Shown: positions 10,001 through 19,877, numbered from the stretch's first letter. The stretch is 64,000 nt of DNA from Pseudomonas sp. SST3 (GCF_003325755.1 NZ_QORI02000008.1:62001-126000); one strand, 5' to 3'. Numbers and translations: made by a program. The notes: generated by a model from the letters alone, not told the origin.

Positions 10001-10251
10001 CGACTCGATGAGTCCATGTAGAGGAAGCCTTCTACACCGTTGAGCTCCTGCTCGATCACCTGGGTGACGTTGGTTTCCAGCACCGACGCGTCCGCGCCGG
10101 GGTAGGTGACGCTGATACGCAGGCTCGGCGGCGCGATACTCGGGTACTGCTCGATCGGCAGCGAGCGCACGGCCAGCAGGCCGCCAAGCAGAATGCCCAG
10201 CGCGATGACCCAGGCGAAGACCGGGCGGCGAATGAAGAAGGCAGGAGTCAT
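7087..10251 (-). CDS. RND efflux pump, inner-membrane HAE1 type
   Basis: A 1054-residue proton-driven drug exporter of the AcrB/MexB class. It starts MTPAFFIRRPVFAWVIALGI, and has the TM4 proton-relay pair in GTLVDDAIVVVENV (near residues 400-415), the HAE1 periplasmic porter domains, and the second membrane half ending before a charged tail (TKRRPPTAEDKARPADAREE). Length and layout are normal, with no frameshift. Translation is coupled: its ATG overlaps the adaptor stop and its own stop overlaps the channel start. Substrates cannot be told from sequence. No local TetR/MarR/LysR regulator gene is adjacent. Confidence 0.96.
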   Translation of the reverse strand: MTPAFFIRRPVFAWVIALGILLGGLLAVRSLPIEQYPSIAPPSLRISVTYPGADASVLETNVTQVIEQELNGVEGFLYMDSSSRSNGSASIELTFEAGTDIDVAQMEVQNRLSRVEQRLPEEVRRQGIQVFQASQDFLLIISLFSENGTMSTLELGHFATTRVLDELRRVQGVGDIREFYTAYAMRIWLNPDRLASFGLSATDVLAAVQEQNSQSAGGALGDLPLAENIEINAPLETRDRFSTPEEFAAIILRAGPDGSAIRLRDVARVELGAQNYTFRSELNGQPAAGLAVQLSPGANALDTAAAVKQRMRELAEGFPEDVAWSVPFDSTPFISSSIQQVVVTLLQAMALVVLVMLLFLQNWRTTLIPTIVIPITLAGTCLGLWIAGFSINLLSLFGMVLAIGTLVDDAIVVVENVKRIMDEEQLPPYQATVKAMEQVTAPIIGTTLALIAVFVPLAFFPGSTGGIYRQFAATLSIAVATSTVLALVLTPALCAALLKPRPQEQKPGLSQRVFTPFNRWMERTTDRYHHAVGGMLARPLWFLLAFAGLLALTAFLYLRMPSAFLPDEDQGSLMTVIQAPPGATVKRTEEAIEQVKEFYADHPLVEDAITVYGFSFFGQGQAHAMSFVRLIPWEQRPGDDGSAQALVREAMGRFSQIKEARVFALNPPSIPGLGVAGGFTFKLEDRSGRGYQALLDARNQLLAKAGQSPVLQSVRPEGADDAPRLRVDIDRIKARALGLSINEINATLAMAFGSAYANDFNRDGRVLQVLLQADAPYRMTPQDVLDLKVINDQGESVPFGAFTTVNWTEGPTQLQRYNGYPALTLSGSAAPGSSTGEAMTEMERLATELPGGFSYEWTGASLEEQQASGQVGLLLGLSLLVVLMVLAALYESWTVPIAVLLVVPFGALGAVLFAMMRDLSADVYFNVGLVTIIGLSAKNAILIVEFAIEEEGHGKSLTDAVMNAVRLRFRPILMTSLTFILGMLPLVLSTGAGAAGRIAVGTGVMGGMIVATVLGLFYIPLFYLSVRRWLTKRRPPTAEDKARPADAREESNNA

Positions 10252-11423
10252 TGGGCCGATCCGGAGGGCGACGACGGTTCGGGCGGCTCCTTGCGCTCGT
10301 AGGCTATGGTTCGTACCGTTGCGCCGCTACGGACGTTGCTACCGCCCTCGACGATCACCACGTCGCCGGCTTTCAGGCCGTCTAGGATGATCCAGTCGCT
10401 GCCTTGTAGCTCGCCCGGCTCTATCTCCTGTGGCGTCACCTTGTCGTCGCCGTTGACCAGCAGCACTCGCGCCGCCTGGTCGTTGACCATCACCGCGCGC
10501 TGCGGAATCAGCACGCCGTTCGGGCGAGTACCGGCATTGACCCGGGCGCGTACGAACTGGCCGGGCAACAGCAATCTGTCAGGGTTGGGAACTTCGGCGC
10601 GCACGGCCACGGTACCGGTGTTCTGGTCGATGCTCATGGCGTAGAAATCGACATAGCCCGGGTGCGGGTATTCGCTGCCGTTCTCCAGAATCAGTTTCAC
10701 CTCGACACGCCCGTCGTCCGGCAGCTTCAGGTGTCCGGAGGCGATCTGCGCGCGGATTTTCAGAAGGTCTGAGCTCGATTGCGCAAAGTTCACGTAGACC
10801 GGTGCGAACTGCTCCACGGTCGTCAACAAGGTGCCTTCGCTGCCGCTGACCAGCGCGCCCTCGGTGACCTCGGCGCGCCCTGCACGGCCTTCGATGGGCG
10901 ACTCGACGGTGGTGTATTCCAGGTCGAGTTCGGCTGATTGCACGTTGGCCTCGGCTTGTGACACGTCTGCTTTAGCCGTGCGCAGCGTGGCCAGCGCGGT
11001 GTCGTATTCCTGCTGGCTGATCGCCTGCTTGGCGACCAGACCTTTGTAGCGCCTGACATCCTGCGCCGCATTCAGCGCGGTGGCTTCGGCGCGTTCCAAT
11101 GCCGCCTTGGCGGCCTTGAGGTTGGCGCGCATTTCTCGCGGGTCGATCTGGAACAACGGCGTGCCGACTTCGACGTCGGTGCCTTCCTCATAGAGCCTTT
11201 GCTGGATGATGCCGTCGACCCGAGCGCGAATTTCAGCCATGCGTACGGCCTGGACGCGTCCTGGCAGCTCGATGATATTTGCGATCGGCTGCGGATCGAC
11301 CGTGATGACCTCCACCTCGGGCGGCGGGGGAGTGGGTTGGTCGGCATTCTTGTCTTCCGAGCAGGCAACCAGCAGAAACGCGGTGGCCACCATCAACGCT
11401 GGGTGTCTCAGTAACTGCCTCAT
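10248..11423 (-). CDS. RND efflux periplasmic adaptor (MexA/AcrA family)
   Basis: Membrane-fusion protein linking pump and channel. A signal peptide ends in the lipobox LLVAC (Cys21); then lipoyl/barrel-sandwich halves (RVDGIIQQRLYEEGTDV and VESPIEGRAGRAEVTEGALV) flank an alpha-hairpin (KAALERAEATALNAAQDVRRYKGL). 391 residues, normal for the family. It is the first gene of a three-gene operon (adaptor-pump-channel) with ATGA overlaps. The start is supported only by a modest AAAGG about 10 bases upstream. Regulation is likely from the 330-base leader region upstream, where I see no clear operator. Confidence 0.95.
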   Translation of the reverse strand: MRQLLRHPALMVATAFLLVACSEDKNADQPTPPPPEVEVITVDPQPIANIIELPGRVQAVRMAEIRARVDGIIQQRLYEEGTDVEVGTPLFQIDPREMRANLKAAKAALERAEATALNAAQDVRRYKGLVAKQAISQQEYDTALATLRTAKADVSQAEANVQSAELDLEYTTVESPIEGRAGRAEVTEGALVSGSEGTLLTTVEQFAPVYVNFAQSSSDLLKIRAQIASGHLKLPDDGRVEVKLILENGSEYPHPGYVDFYAMSIDQNTGTVAVRAEVPNPDRLLLPGQFVRARVNAGTRPNGVLIPQRAVMVNDQAARVLLVNGDDKVTPQEIEPGELQGSDWIILDGLKAGDVVIVEGGSNVRSGATVRTIAYERKEPPEPSSPSGSAQ

Positions 11424-11753
11424 TCAGTCTGGCCTTTGTTGGGCTTTCGCACGGCTTCGCTGCGCGATTCCGCGCGGACTTATACTCGACCGCCGTGGGG
11501 CGAACGCGGTTCCGGCAAACTTCTGCTGGCGGCCGTCGGCCCTTGCGGATCGCGGCCGGACGCTGACCGGCGGCTTGCCTCTGCTGCGCTGCTGGCGCGC
11601 CTCGACACATACACGCGGAGAATGCCGGCGACGGATCGGGGTTTGGTAAACCTTTGTGTCGGCGCTGCAGATCATCAGCCGGTCAGTTCCGTGGGGTGGG
11701 CTTTAGCCCACCGAATGAGCGCGTTCAATCATTTGCCAGGCAGTACGCCCGGC
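11424..11753. other. Leader region of the efflux operon, with a palindromic repeat
   Basis: About 330 bases with no credible gene. It must contain the promoter of the efflux operon (minus strand). At 11691-11716 lies GGTGGGCTTTAGCCCACC in a GTGGGGTGGGCTTTAGCCC context, a copy of the same repeat family found at 17280-17360. No regulator gene is divergent to the operon. Confidence 0.5.
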
Positions 11754-13037
11754 TCAGGCTTTCGGGGTGTGGAGCACCACGTTCTGGCGCGCCTCGTCAG
11801 GCAGCCTGACCCTGGCCGCGCGCAGCGCTGCTACCAGGCTCTTACGCACCTCTGACGCAGTAGCGACGAAATCCGATCGCCGCGAATCGCACCAGAACTC
11901 CACATCGAACACCAGCTCGGCCGTGCCCAGTTCGCTGAGCTGCACCGAAGCGGGCGGCGTAGCAAGCACGCCGGGCGTGTCCTGCGCGGCCTGGCACATG
12001 ACCTGGCTCGTGGCGTCGATGTGGATGCCGTAGCCGAGGGTGCAGACAACCTTGCCGCGGCGGATCGGTGCAGCGGTATTGTTGGTCACTCGGGAGGTGA
12101 AGGTTTCGGCGTTCGGCACCAGCACGCGGCGGCCATCGTAGGTGCGAATCTGCGTCGCCCGCAGTTCGATGCGCTCCACGCTGCCCTCGGTTTCACCGAT
12201 GATGATCTGGTCACCCAGTTCAAAGGGTCGCAACGTCAGTATCAGCAGCCCGCTTACGAAGTTGGAGAGAATGTCCTTCAAGGCAAAGCCAAGCGCCAAG
12301 CTGGTCAGGCCCAGGCCGGTCGCGAGCGTTGCGGGTTCCAGGCCGAAGGCGCTCGCGGCCACGATCAAGCCGATCAACCAAACCGTGTAGTAGCTGACCT
12401 GACGGACTAGATTTTCCACGGTTCGATCGTCGCCCAGCCGACTGAAGATCAACCGCATCAGGGCTCGCACGCCGACCGCCAGCCCCCAGAACAGCAGCAG
12501 TACCAGCAGCGCGGCGAGGATCCGCGGAATGGTCTGGATCGCCGATTCGAGCAGGCGGGCGAAGGCCGTCTCGACGCTTGCCTGGACCGAAGTGAAGAAG
12601 CGCCCACGTTCCGAGTCGCGGCGCTCCACCGCTGTTTCCAGCGCACTGTCGATCAGCGCCGCCCATTGCCGCGCCAGGGTTTCGATCGTCTCGCCATTGG
12701 CTTCTGCATCCATCGGCGTGACTTCCACTAGCGGGCGGCCGGCGACGCTGATCTGGCGATTCTCACCGTCTTCGCCGGCCTTCTCGATCCGCGCGCGGGT
12801 GATGCCCTGGGGCGTCTCCAGCACGGCAGTCAGCTGCTTCTCGACCTGCCGCGCCCGAGGTCGGGCTTCCAGCTCGGCATCAGCGCCGATGCGAAAAAGC
12901 GTACGGCCGTCGAGACGCACCGTGGCGACGCTTTCCTGCGCTATTGATGAGGGTGATGTCAGCGCCTGGCAAACGAGCATCAGCAGGACCATCCACATGA
13001 TGCGAGAGGGCTGCGAAACGGTTATAGGCTTGTGCAT
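11754..13037 (-). CDS. MscS-family mechanosensitive channel
   Basis: Small-conductance mechanosensitive channel homologue of about 427 residues. An N-terminal signal-like segment (MWMVLLMLVCQALTSPSSIAQ) leads a ~140-residue periplasmic region, then membrane helices around 170-265 and the pore helix with the Gly/Ala pattern (TLATGLGLTSLALGFALKDILSNFVSG), followed by the beta domain (FELGDQIIIGETEGSVERI) and the C-terminal alpha-beta domain. The start at 13037 is chosen because it gives a short basic n-region; no strong ribosome binding site is seen, and 13076 is an alternative. The long periplasmic N-terminus distinguishes it from minimal MscS. Confidence 0.9.
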   Translation of the reverse strand: MHKPITVSQPSRIMWMVLLMLVCQALTSPSSIAQESVATVRLDGRTLFRIGADAELEARPRARQVEKQLTAVLETPQGITRARIEKAGEDGENRQISVAGRPLVEVTPMDAEANGETIETLARQWAALIDSALETAVERRDSERGRFFTSVQASVETAFARLLESAIQTIPRILAALLVLLLFWGLAVGVRALMRLIFSRLGDDRTVENLVRQVSYYTVWLIGLIVAASAFGLEPATLATGLGLTSLALGFALKDILSNFVSGLLILTLRPFELGDQIIIGETEGSVERIELRATQIRTYDGRRVLVPNAETFTSRVTNNTAAPIRRGKVVCTLGYGIHIDATSQVMCQAAQDTPGVLATPPASVQLSELGTAELVFDVEFWCDSRRSDFVATASEVRKSLVAALRAARVRLPDEARQNVVLHTPKA

Positions 13038-13080
13038 GGGAGGGCTACGATCCCGAGTGGCTGATCGACGGCTCATACAA

Positions 13081-13110
13081 ACAGGCCGCCAAAAAACCTC
13101 GGCGGCCTGT
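13081..13110 (-). terminator. Hairpin between the 28-residue peptide gene and the mscS-like gene
   Basis: 10-bp perfect stem ACAGGCCGCC (13081-13090) / GGCGGCCTGT (13101-13110). On the minus strand it is downstream of the small membrane peptide gene and followed by TTGTATG, so it could be its terminator. The T-rich part lies in the loop rather than after the stem, so the call is tentative. Confidence 0.45.
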
Positions 13111-13187
13111 CGATAACGCTTTTCATCGTTCCGACGCAGCGGCTGACCATGATTGGCATGGTCGTGCGTTGCGCGGCTGGAGCGGTG

Positions 13188-13274
13188 TCAGAACACCAAC
13201 ATGAACAGGCCGATCACCACCAGCAGACCGATCAGGAAAATAATGCCAATTGTGCTGCCCAGAAACTTCAGCAT
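13188..13274 (-). CDS. 28-residue single-span membrane peptide
   Basis: A very short frame encoding a peptide that starts MLKFLGSTIGIIFLIGL and is almost wholly one hydrophobic helix with a single Lys near the N-terminus. The start is marked by a near-ideal ribosome binding site AACAGGAGTCATCCTCATG (AGGAG eight bases from the ATG), which is the main reason to believe it. No charged C-terminal tail. It could be a stress-linked membrane peptide or a type I toxin-like peptide; the absence of an obvious antisense RNA and of a charged tail makes a toxin less likely. Function unknown. Confidence 0.6.
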   Translation of the reverse strand: MLKFLGSTIGIIFLIGLLVVIGLFMLVF

Positions 13275-13457
13275 GAGGATGACTCCTGTTGCAGTGGGTA
13301 CCTTAAATCCGACTGGGGCGGGCGGTGATCGTTCAGATATGCCGCCCCGCGTGCCCATCGTTCGGGATCGGTCGCGCCTGGCCGCGGTCAGCATGAATAC
13401 AGCTGGCGTCATACGACGCCGGTCTTGCCTCCGCGAAATCAACCAGACGGGTGCTGC

Positions 13458-14354
13458 ATGCTATTACCCAACTTCGCCGATTCGACCGCCCTCGCCAGAA
13501 CGCCACTGCGATGCCTTTTGTTCGGCTCGACGCTGCTCCTGACAGCCGCATTTGCCGGCGGAGCGAGCGCTGAAGAGGCGGATGAGCTGGTGAGTTTGAT
13601 TAACGACTTTCGAGCTGCGGGTGCGGGCTGTGGGGGCGAAAAGGCAGAACCGGTCGGGCCGCTCGCACCGGTCGATGCGTTGGCATCGATACCTGCCGGC
13701 GCCGGCGCACAGATGCAGCAGGCGCTACGCGAGTCGGGCTATCAGGCCGCCAAATTGCAAGCCATGGCGGTAGCTGGGCCGGGCGATGCGGCCAGTGTGA
13801 TGCGGCTGTTCAAACAACGTTACTGCAGCGCGCTGTTGAGTGAGGAATTTGCCGAACTGGGCGTTTCGCGCGATGGCAATACCTGGCAGGTGATTCTGGC
13901 CAAGCCACTGCTGTCGGATGACCTCGGTGACTGGCAAGAGGCGGGCAAAGCGATTCTCGAAGAGGTCAACCAGGCGCGTGCCGAGCCACGTCGTTGCGGC
14001 GATCAGTCGTTCGAGCCGGCGCCGCCGCTGAGTTGGGATCAGCAATTGGGCGAAACATCGCTCGCCCACAGCCAGGACATGGCCGAGAAGGATTACTTCA
14101 GCCACCAGGGCCGGGACGGCAGCCAGGCTGGCGACCGAGCCAGGCGTCAGGGCTACAGCTGGCAGCGTATCGGTGAAAACATCGCCGCCGGCCAAGGGTC
14201 GGCTGAGCAGGCGGTATCTGGCTGGCTCGTCAGTCCAGGCCATTGCAAGAACATCATGAACCCTGACTTTACCGAGATGGGCGCCGCCTACGCGACCAAC
14301 CCTCAGAGCGCAGCCACCGTTTACTGGACACAGGTATTCGGTACACCGCGTTAG
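13458..14354 (+). CDS. Secreted CAP-domain (SCP/PR-1-like) protein
   Basis: A 298-residue exported protein. The signal peptide ends near AGGASA (about residue 37). The N-terminal 130 residues form a poorly conserved domain containing several Cys (GCGGEK, RYCSALL); the CAP domain spans about 165-295, with conserved signatures SLAHSQDMAEKDYFSHQGRDG, GENIAAGQ and SPGHCKNIMNPDFTEMGAAY. CAP proteins are extracellular or periplasmic and of variable function. The start codon ATG 13458 has only a weak Shine-Dalgarno. A broken copy of the last 30 residues of a similar gene occurs at 48610-48707. Confidence 0.85.
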   Translation: MLLPNFADSTALARTPLRCLLFGSTLLLTAAFAGGASAEEADELVSLINDFRAAGAGCGGEKAEPVGPLAPVDALASIPAGAGAQMQQALRESGYQAAKLQAMAVAGPGDAASVMRLFKQRYCSALLSEEFAELGVSRDGNTWQVILAKPLLSDDLGDWQEAGKAILEEVNQARAEPRRCGDQSFEPAPPLSWDQQLGETSLAHSQDMAEKDYFSHQGRDGSQAGDRARRQGYSWQRIGENIAAGQGSAEQAVSGWLVSPGHCKNIMNPDFTEMGAAYATNPQSAATVYWTQVFGTPR

Positions 14355-14361
14355 GCCAGGG

Positions 14362-14733
14362 TTACGCCAGACTTTCCAGCCAATTATGCGCCTCGGTGGT
14401 CTGGTGCTGGTCGAAGGCCTTGACCGTCAGGCCGGGGATGAATGCACCTTCGATCTCACTGGCTTTTCTCACCCACTCCTTGGCCGACACTACGGCACAT
14501 CGATCGAAGCGCCGCATGAAGCGAAACATTTGCGGTACGCGTGACAGCTCGACGCCGACCGCGCCGAGCGTGGGCATGTCGAAATCTCCGACGTGAAAGA
14601 GCATCTGCCCATGGCTGATGCCTTCGGATTTTCTCATCAGCTCATCGAGTGCGAAGCGCATTTCGCTGCTGTCGAGCTTGCCGGAAAAATCCACGTCGAT
14701 ACGGTTGTCGCCTATACGCGTTACATGGAACAT
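14362..14733 (-). CDS. SpoIIAA-like (STAS-related) protein
   Basis: A 123-residue protein starting MFHVTRIGDNRIDVDFSGKLD, matching the SpoIIAA-like family: a beta-alpha fold related to STAS domains, found in many Pseudomonas as a single domain. GAGGAG lies seven bases before the ATG at 14733; the longer frame upstream is rejected. No signal peptide. The role is unknown; members are thought to bind lipids or regulate partners, but nothing nearby identifies one. It converges on the CAP gene with only eight bases between stops. Confidence 0.75.
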   Translation of the reverse strand: MFHVTRIGDNRIDVDFSGKLDSSEMRFALDELMRKSEGISHGQMLFHVGDFDMPTLGAVGVELSRVPQMFRFMRRFDRCAVVSAKEWVRKASEIEGAFIPGLTVKAFDQHQTTEAHNWLESLA

Positions 14734-15005
14734 CACGTCGCTCCTCGAAAAAAGGTGCAATGACGGCGGGTTTACTTTGACGATAGTCGTTGTAGCGCGT
14801 TCGTCTGTAAAAACGCATCGCACGACGATTTCTTGAGTTGATCCGTGTGGTGGCGCTGGTGCAAAACCATAGCAACCAGTCCGTATCGAGGGCCTGGTGA
14901 TGAACGCGGACGGAGCCGTCGCGCGGTTGGCTGGCAAACGCACCGTTCAGCTGAGAGGCGGGCTTCTGAAGGGGAAAAAAGCGGGGGTAAAGCGGGGAGG
15001 AGCAT

Positions 15006-15025
15006 CCCCGCGCCGTAGCGCGGGG
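15006..15025 (-). terminator. Terminator of ppiC
   Basis: 8-bp GC stem CCCCGCGC (15006-15013) / GCGCGGGG (15018-15025). On the minus strand it starts seven bases after the ppiC stop, and a T run (GCTTTTTTCCCC) follows about 25 bases later. Confidence 0.6.
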
Positions 15026-15032
15026 GCCGGGA

Positions 15033-15314
15033 TCAATCCTGGCGGCTGGTCACTTCCAGCAGGTGGTAGCCGAACTGGGTCTTCACCGGACCCTGCACGA
15101 CGTTGATCGGCGCGCTGAACACCACAGTGTCGAACTCCTTGACCATCTGGCCCGGGCCGAACGAACCCAGATCGCCGCCTTGACGGCTGGACGGGCAGGT
15201 GGAGTTGTCTTTGGCAACCTGAGCGAAGTCGGCGCCGCCTTCGATGGCAGCTTTCAGTTCGTTGCACTTTTCTTCGGTGGGAACCAGGATGTGGCGGGCA
15301 GTGGCTCGGGCCAT
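15033..15314 (-). CDS. ppiC: Parvulin peptidyl-prolyl isomerase PpiC
   Basis: A 93-residue single-domain parvulin (rotamase) that speeds proline isomerisation in the cytoplasm. It starts MARATARHILVPTEEKC and contains the family signatures HILV, GGDLGSFGPGQM and FGYHLLEV. Length equals E. coli PpiC. No signal peptide. Encoded alone with a terminator after it; the ATG at 15314 follows CTCCCC on the other strand's reading (GGGAGTTACTCC nearby), giving a usable GGAG-type site. Confidence 0.93.
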   Translation of the reverse strand: MARATARHILVPTEEKCNELKAAIEGGADFAQVAKDNSTCPSSRQGGDLGSFGPGQMVKEFDTVVFSAPINVVQGPVKTQFGYHLLEVTSRQD

Positions 15315-15543
15315 GGGGAGTTACTCCGTCTTGAGAAGTCGCTGAGCCTACCGCAATCGGATGCGATCCGAAACGCCGCCATCGCAGGCCGTGAGAAAAC
15401 GTCGCGAGCGAAGCTCAGGCAAGACAAAAACAGGCGAAAAAGCGCAGTTTACGGGCGCTGTAAATAAGCAGTTTGACTGAGCTCGCAACCAAGCCTGTGT
15501 TCAACGCAGCATGACTGAGCGCAGCAGCTTTCACACAACCTGA

Positions 15544-17070
15544 TCAGGCGGCGTGTACGTCGGTTGTCTTGACTGCTGCAGGTTGTGCATCCAGGTATTG
15601 CTGCAGCTGGGCGGTTTCCTGGGCGGTGAAGGAAAGACCGAGCTTGGTACGGCGCCAGAGAATGTCGTCTGTACGGGTCGCCCACTCCTGGCGGCGAAGA
15701 TAATCCACCTCCAGAGCATGCAGGCCCTGACCCAGCGGCTCACCCAGTTCGGCGACGGAACGGACGTCTCCGAGCATGCTCCAGACACGACTGCCGTAGA
15801 GGCTCGCCCAGCGCCGGGCCAGGGTGAGATCGATGCCCTTGATCTTCGCCAGCAGTTCTTCGGTCAACATGTCCGGCGAATCCATCCCCTCGCCACCGGG
15901 CAAGCTGGCGTTCGCCGTCCAGCGCTCGCCCATGTTCGGGAAGAATGGCGCGAGCTGCGCCATCGCCGACTCGGCCAGCTTGCGGTAGGTGGTGAGCTTG
16001 CCACCGAACACTGAAAGCAGAGGGGCCTGCTTCAGCTCGGCCGATAGGGACAAGGTGTAGTCGCGGGTCACTGCCGAGGGGTTATCAGACTCGTCATCAC
16101 ACAGTGGCCGTACACCCGCGAAGGTATGCAGGATGTCCTTGGGCTCAAGTTGCTGGCGGAAATGGCTGTTGGCCACGCCGAGCAGATAGACGATCTCTTC
16201 GTCGCTGATGCTGACTTGCGCCGGGTCGCCGTGATACTCGCGATCCGTCGTGCCGATCATGGTGTAGCGACCCAGGTAAGGGATAGCGAAGACGATGCGC
16301 CGATCCTCGTTCTGCATGATGAAGGCCTGCTCGCCTTCGTACAGCTTGGGCACGATGATGTGGCTGCCCTGAATCAGGCGGATGCCGTACGGGGAACGCT
16401 GCTGCAGGTTCTCACCGATAAACTGAGCGACCCAGGGCCCGGCGGCGTTAACCAGCGCCTTGGCGCGCAGGGAAAACCGGGTGCCGTCTTCGTGCTGCAG
16501 CTCGACGTGCCAGATACCGCCGGCGCGTTTGGCACCCAGGCACTGGGTGCGGGTATGGATGTGCGCGCCCTTCTCGCGGGCAGCCATGGCGTTGAGCACC
16601 ACCAATCGCGCGTCGTCGACCCAGCAATCGGAGTATTCGAAACCGCGCTTGATCGCCGGCTTCAACGGGCTGTCGTCACCGAAGCGCAGGCTGCGCGAAG
16701 CCGGAAGTTTTTTCCGCTTGCCGAGGTTGTCATACAGGAACAGGCCGGCGCGAATCATCCAGGCAGGGCGCAGATGCGGGCGATGGGGCAGCACGAAACG
16801 CATCGGTTTGACGATATGTGGCGCCTTGGCGAGCAGCACCTCGCGCTCGGCCAAGGCTTCGCGCACCAGTCGGAACTCGTAGTGTTCGAGATAGCGCAGG
16901 CCGCCGTGAATCAACTTGCTGCTGGCCGAGGAGGTATGGCTGGCTAGGTCATCACGTTCGCACAGGAACACCGAAAGGCCGCGACCAGCCGCATCCGCCG
17001 CAATACCCACACCATTGATGCCTCCGCCGATGACGGCGATGTCGTAGAGCTCGGAGACGGTCTCAGTCAC
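15544..17070 (-). CDS. glpD: Aerobic glycerol-3-phosphate dehydrogenase GlpD
   Basis: Membrane-associated FAD enzyme oxidising glycerol 3-phosphate to dihydroxyacetone phosphate and passing electrons to the quinone pool. The FAD-binding motif GGGINGVGIAADAAGRG sits at the N-terminus, and the DAO superfamily continues with SSKLIHGGLRYLE and FGGKLTTYRKLAE. From a GTG at 17070 it has 508 residues. This start is preferred to the ATG at 17094 because GAGGAG lies six bases before the GTG and the family begins MTE. Last gene of the glp cluster on this strand, separated from glpR by about 400 bases with its own operator-like site. Confidence 0.95.
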   Translation of the reverse strand: MTETVSELYDIAVIGGGINGVGIAADAAGRGLSVFLCERDDLASHTSSASSKLIHGGLRYLEHYEFRLVREALAEREVLLAKAPHIVKPMRFVLPHRPHLRPAWMIRAGLFLYDNLGKRKKLPASRSLRFGDDSPLKPAIKRGFEYSDCWVDDARLVVLNAMAAREKGAHIHTRTQCLGAKRAGGIWHVELQHEDGTRFSLRAKALVNAAGPWVAQFIGENLQQRSPYGIRLIQGSHIIVPKLYEGEQAFIMQNEDRRIVFAIPYLGRYTMIGTTDREYHGDPAQVSISDEEIVYLLGVANSHFRQQLEPKDILHTFAGVRPLCDDESDNPSAVTRDYTLSLSAELKQAPLLSVFGGKLTTYRKLAESAMAQLAPFFPNMGERWTANASLPGGEGMDSPDMLTEELLAKIKGIDLTLARRWASLYGSRVWSMLGDVRSVAELGEPLGQGLHALEVDYLRRQEWATRTDDILWRRTKLGLSFTAQETAQLQQYLDAQPAAVKTTDVHAA

Positions 17071-17097
17071 GGATTTCTCCTCAAGAACGAACATTTA

Positions 17098-17114
17098 TTT
17101 TCGAATATGAACAT
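17098..17114 (-). promoter_or_regulatory. GlpR-type operator upstream of glpD
   Basis: On the minus strand this reads ATGTTCATATTCGAAAA, fitting the pattern TGTTCR-N4-CGAAWM shared with two other sites in front of glp genes (18289-18304 and 20833-20848). It sits about 30 bases before the glpD start. An AT-rich stretch with further GTTCA/GAAC half sites continues to about 17195. Binding by GlpR is inferred from the shared pattern and context. Confidence 0.6.
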
Positions 17115-17279
17115 CCTAGCGCACAAGCGAACGTGTCTCTAGAGGTGATGTTCATTTTTTATATCAAAAGAAAATAAACGAACTGATATGAACTGCTTAT
17201 TGGTGCTGAGCGGTTGTCTAGGGCTGTTCGGGCAGAAACTAAGTTGGGCTTCAGTAGGTAGAAAGGGTGCAGTCTGCAT

Positions 17280-17360
17280 GTGGTGGGCTGAAGCCCACCC
17301 TACGGCGTGCGACGAGATTGGATGGGTAAGCGAAAAGTAGGGTGGGCTTCAGCCCACCAG
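17280..17360. repeat. Inverted pair of GGTGGGCTTCAGCCCACC repeats
   Basis: Two palindromic copies: GGTGGGCTGAAGCCCACCCTA (17282-17302) and TAGGGTGGGCTTCAGCCCACC (17338-17358) in opposite orientation, about 35 bases apart, between glpR and glpD. This is a REP-type intergenic family; a third copy is at 11691-11716. The remainder of the 17071-17466 gap holds the glpD regulatory region. Confidence 0.8.
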
Positions 17361-17466
17361 AACACGGCAGCCCTGGTAGCCCTTGAGTTCACCCACCGAA
17401 CAAATCTGGTCGAGGCGGGTATTGGGCAGGCTGTGCGTGCCCCGAACAAGCGGTCACTGAAGCGGT

Positions 17467-18225
17467 TCAGCCAGTGACTTCCAGCTTCACGTTGTGCTGT
17501 GCCAGCAAGCCGAGGAAGGCTTCGGGCGGCTGGGCTTCGGTGAAGAGCATGTCGATCTGCTCCAGCGAGCCGAGTCGGGTCATGGCGCTGCGGCCGAACT
17601 TGCTCGAATCCGCGGCGAGAAAGATCTTTCGCGCATTGCTGATGATGGCCTGGGAGACGCGCACTTCCTGATAGTCGAAATCCAGCAAGGTGCCGTCTTC
17701 GTCGATACCGCTGATGCCGATCAGCGCGAAATCCACCTTGAACTGGCTGATGAAGTCCGCCGTGGCCTGGCCGACGACGCCGCCGTCGCTGCGCACGTTG
17801 CCGCCGGCGATCAGTACGTCGAAGTCTTCCTTGGGGCTGAGAATGCTCGCCACGTGCAGGTTGTTGGTGATGACTTTGAGGTCACGGTGATTGAGCAGGG
17901 CGTGCGCGATGGCTTCGGTGGTGGTGCCGATGTTGATGAACAGCGATGCCTGATCGGGAATGTGCGCGGCCATGGCGTCGGCGATGCGGCGCTTTTCGTC
18001 GCGCATCTGTCGGGCGCGCTGGGTGTAGGCGGTGTTCTGTACGCTGGAATCGTGGGCGGCGCCACCGTGGTAACGGCGCAGCAGGCCGGCTTCGCCGAGT
18101 TGATTGATGTCTCGGCGGATGGTCTGAGGGGTCACCGTGAACTGTTGCGCCAGCTCTTCGATGCTGACGTAGCCGCGTTCGCGCACCAACTCGAGAATGC
18201 TCTGCTGTCGTGGGGCCAGACTCAT
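17467..18225 (-). CDS. glpR: Glycerol-3-phosphate regulon repressor GlpR (DeoR family)
   Basis: A 252-residue DNA-binding repressor that senses glycerol 3-phosphate. The N-terminal DeoR winged helix is visible at residues 1-55 ([34 protein letters not shown]), followed by the DeoRC sensor domain with the phosphosugar-binding motif [14 protein letters not shown]. Intact, normal length. It lies between glpK and glpD, as in other pseudomonads. An operator-like site about 65 bases upstream suggests it represses itself. Confidence 0.94.
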   Translation of the reverse strand: MSLAPRQQSILELVRERGYVSIEELAQQFTVTPQTIRRDINQLGEAGLLRRYHGGAAHDSSVQNTAYTQRARQMRDEKRRIADAMAAHIPDQASLFINIGTTTEAIAHALLNHRDLKVITNNLHVASILSPKEDFDVLIAGGNVRSDGGVVGQATADFISQFKVDFALIGISGIDEDGTLLDFDYQEVRVSQAIISNARKIFLAADSSKFGRSAMTRLGSLEQIDMLFTEAQPPEAFLGLLAQHNVKLEVTG

Positions 18226-18288
18226 GGAGGCTTCCTTGTTATCGATATGCCGGGAAGCATGCCGCAGTCTGGTCCGTGATTAAAGAAT

Positions 18289-18304
18289 TGTTCGTTTGCG
18301 AATC
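18289..18304. promoter_or_regulatory. GlpR-type operator upstream of glpR
   Basis: TGTTCGTTTGCGAATC: TGTTCG, four bases, CGAATC. It matches the pattern found before glpD and glpF. It lies in the 141-base glpK-glpR gap, suggesting glpR has its own promoter under autoregulation. Confidence 0.6.
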
Positions 18305-18366
18305 GAGCGCCCGGCGAAATCGAATCCGGGCCGGGCGCCATGGTGCGTGGCAGCTTGGGGCTGAGC

Positions 18367-19877
<1,511 letters not shown>

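Noticed and set aside
13188..13274. 28-residue peptide as a type I toxin
   Set aside because: No antisense RNA promoter or charged tail is visible; kept as a membrane peptide of unknown role.
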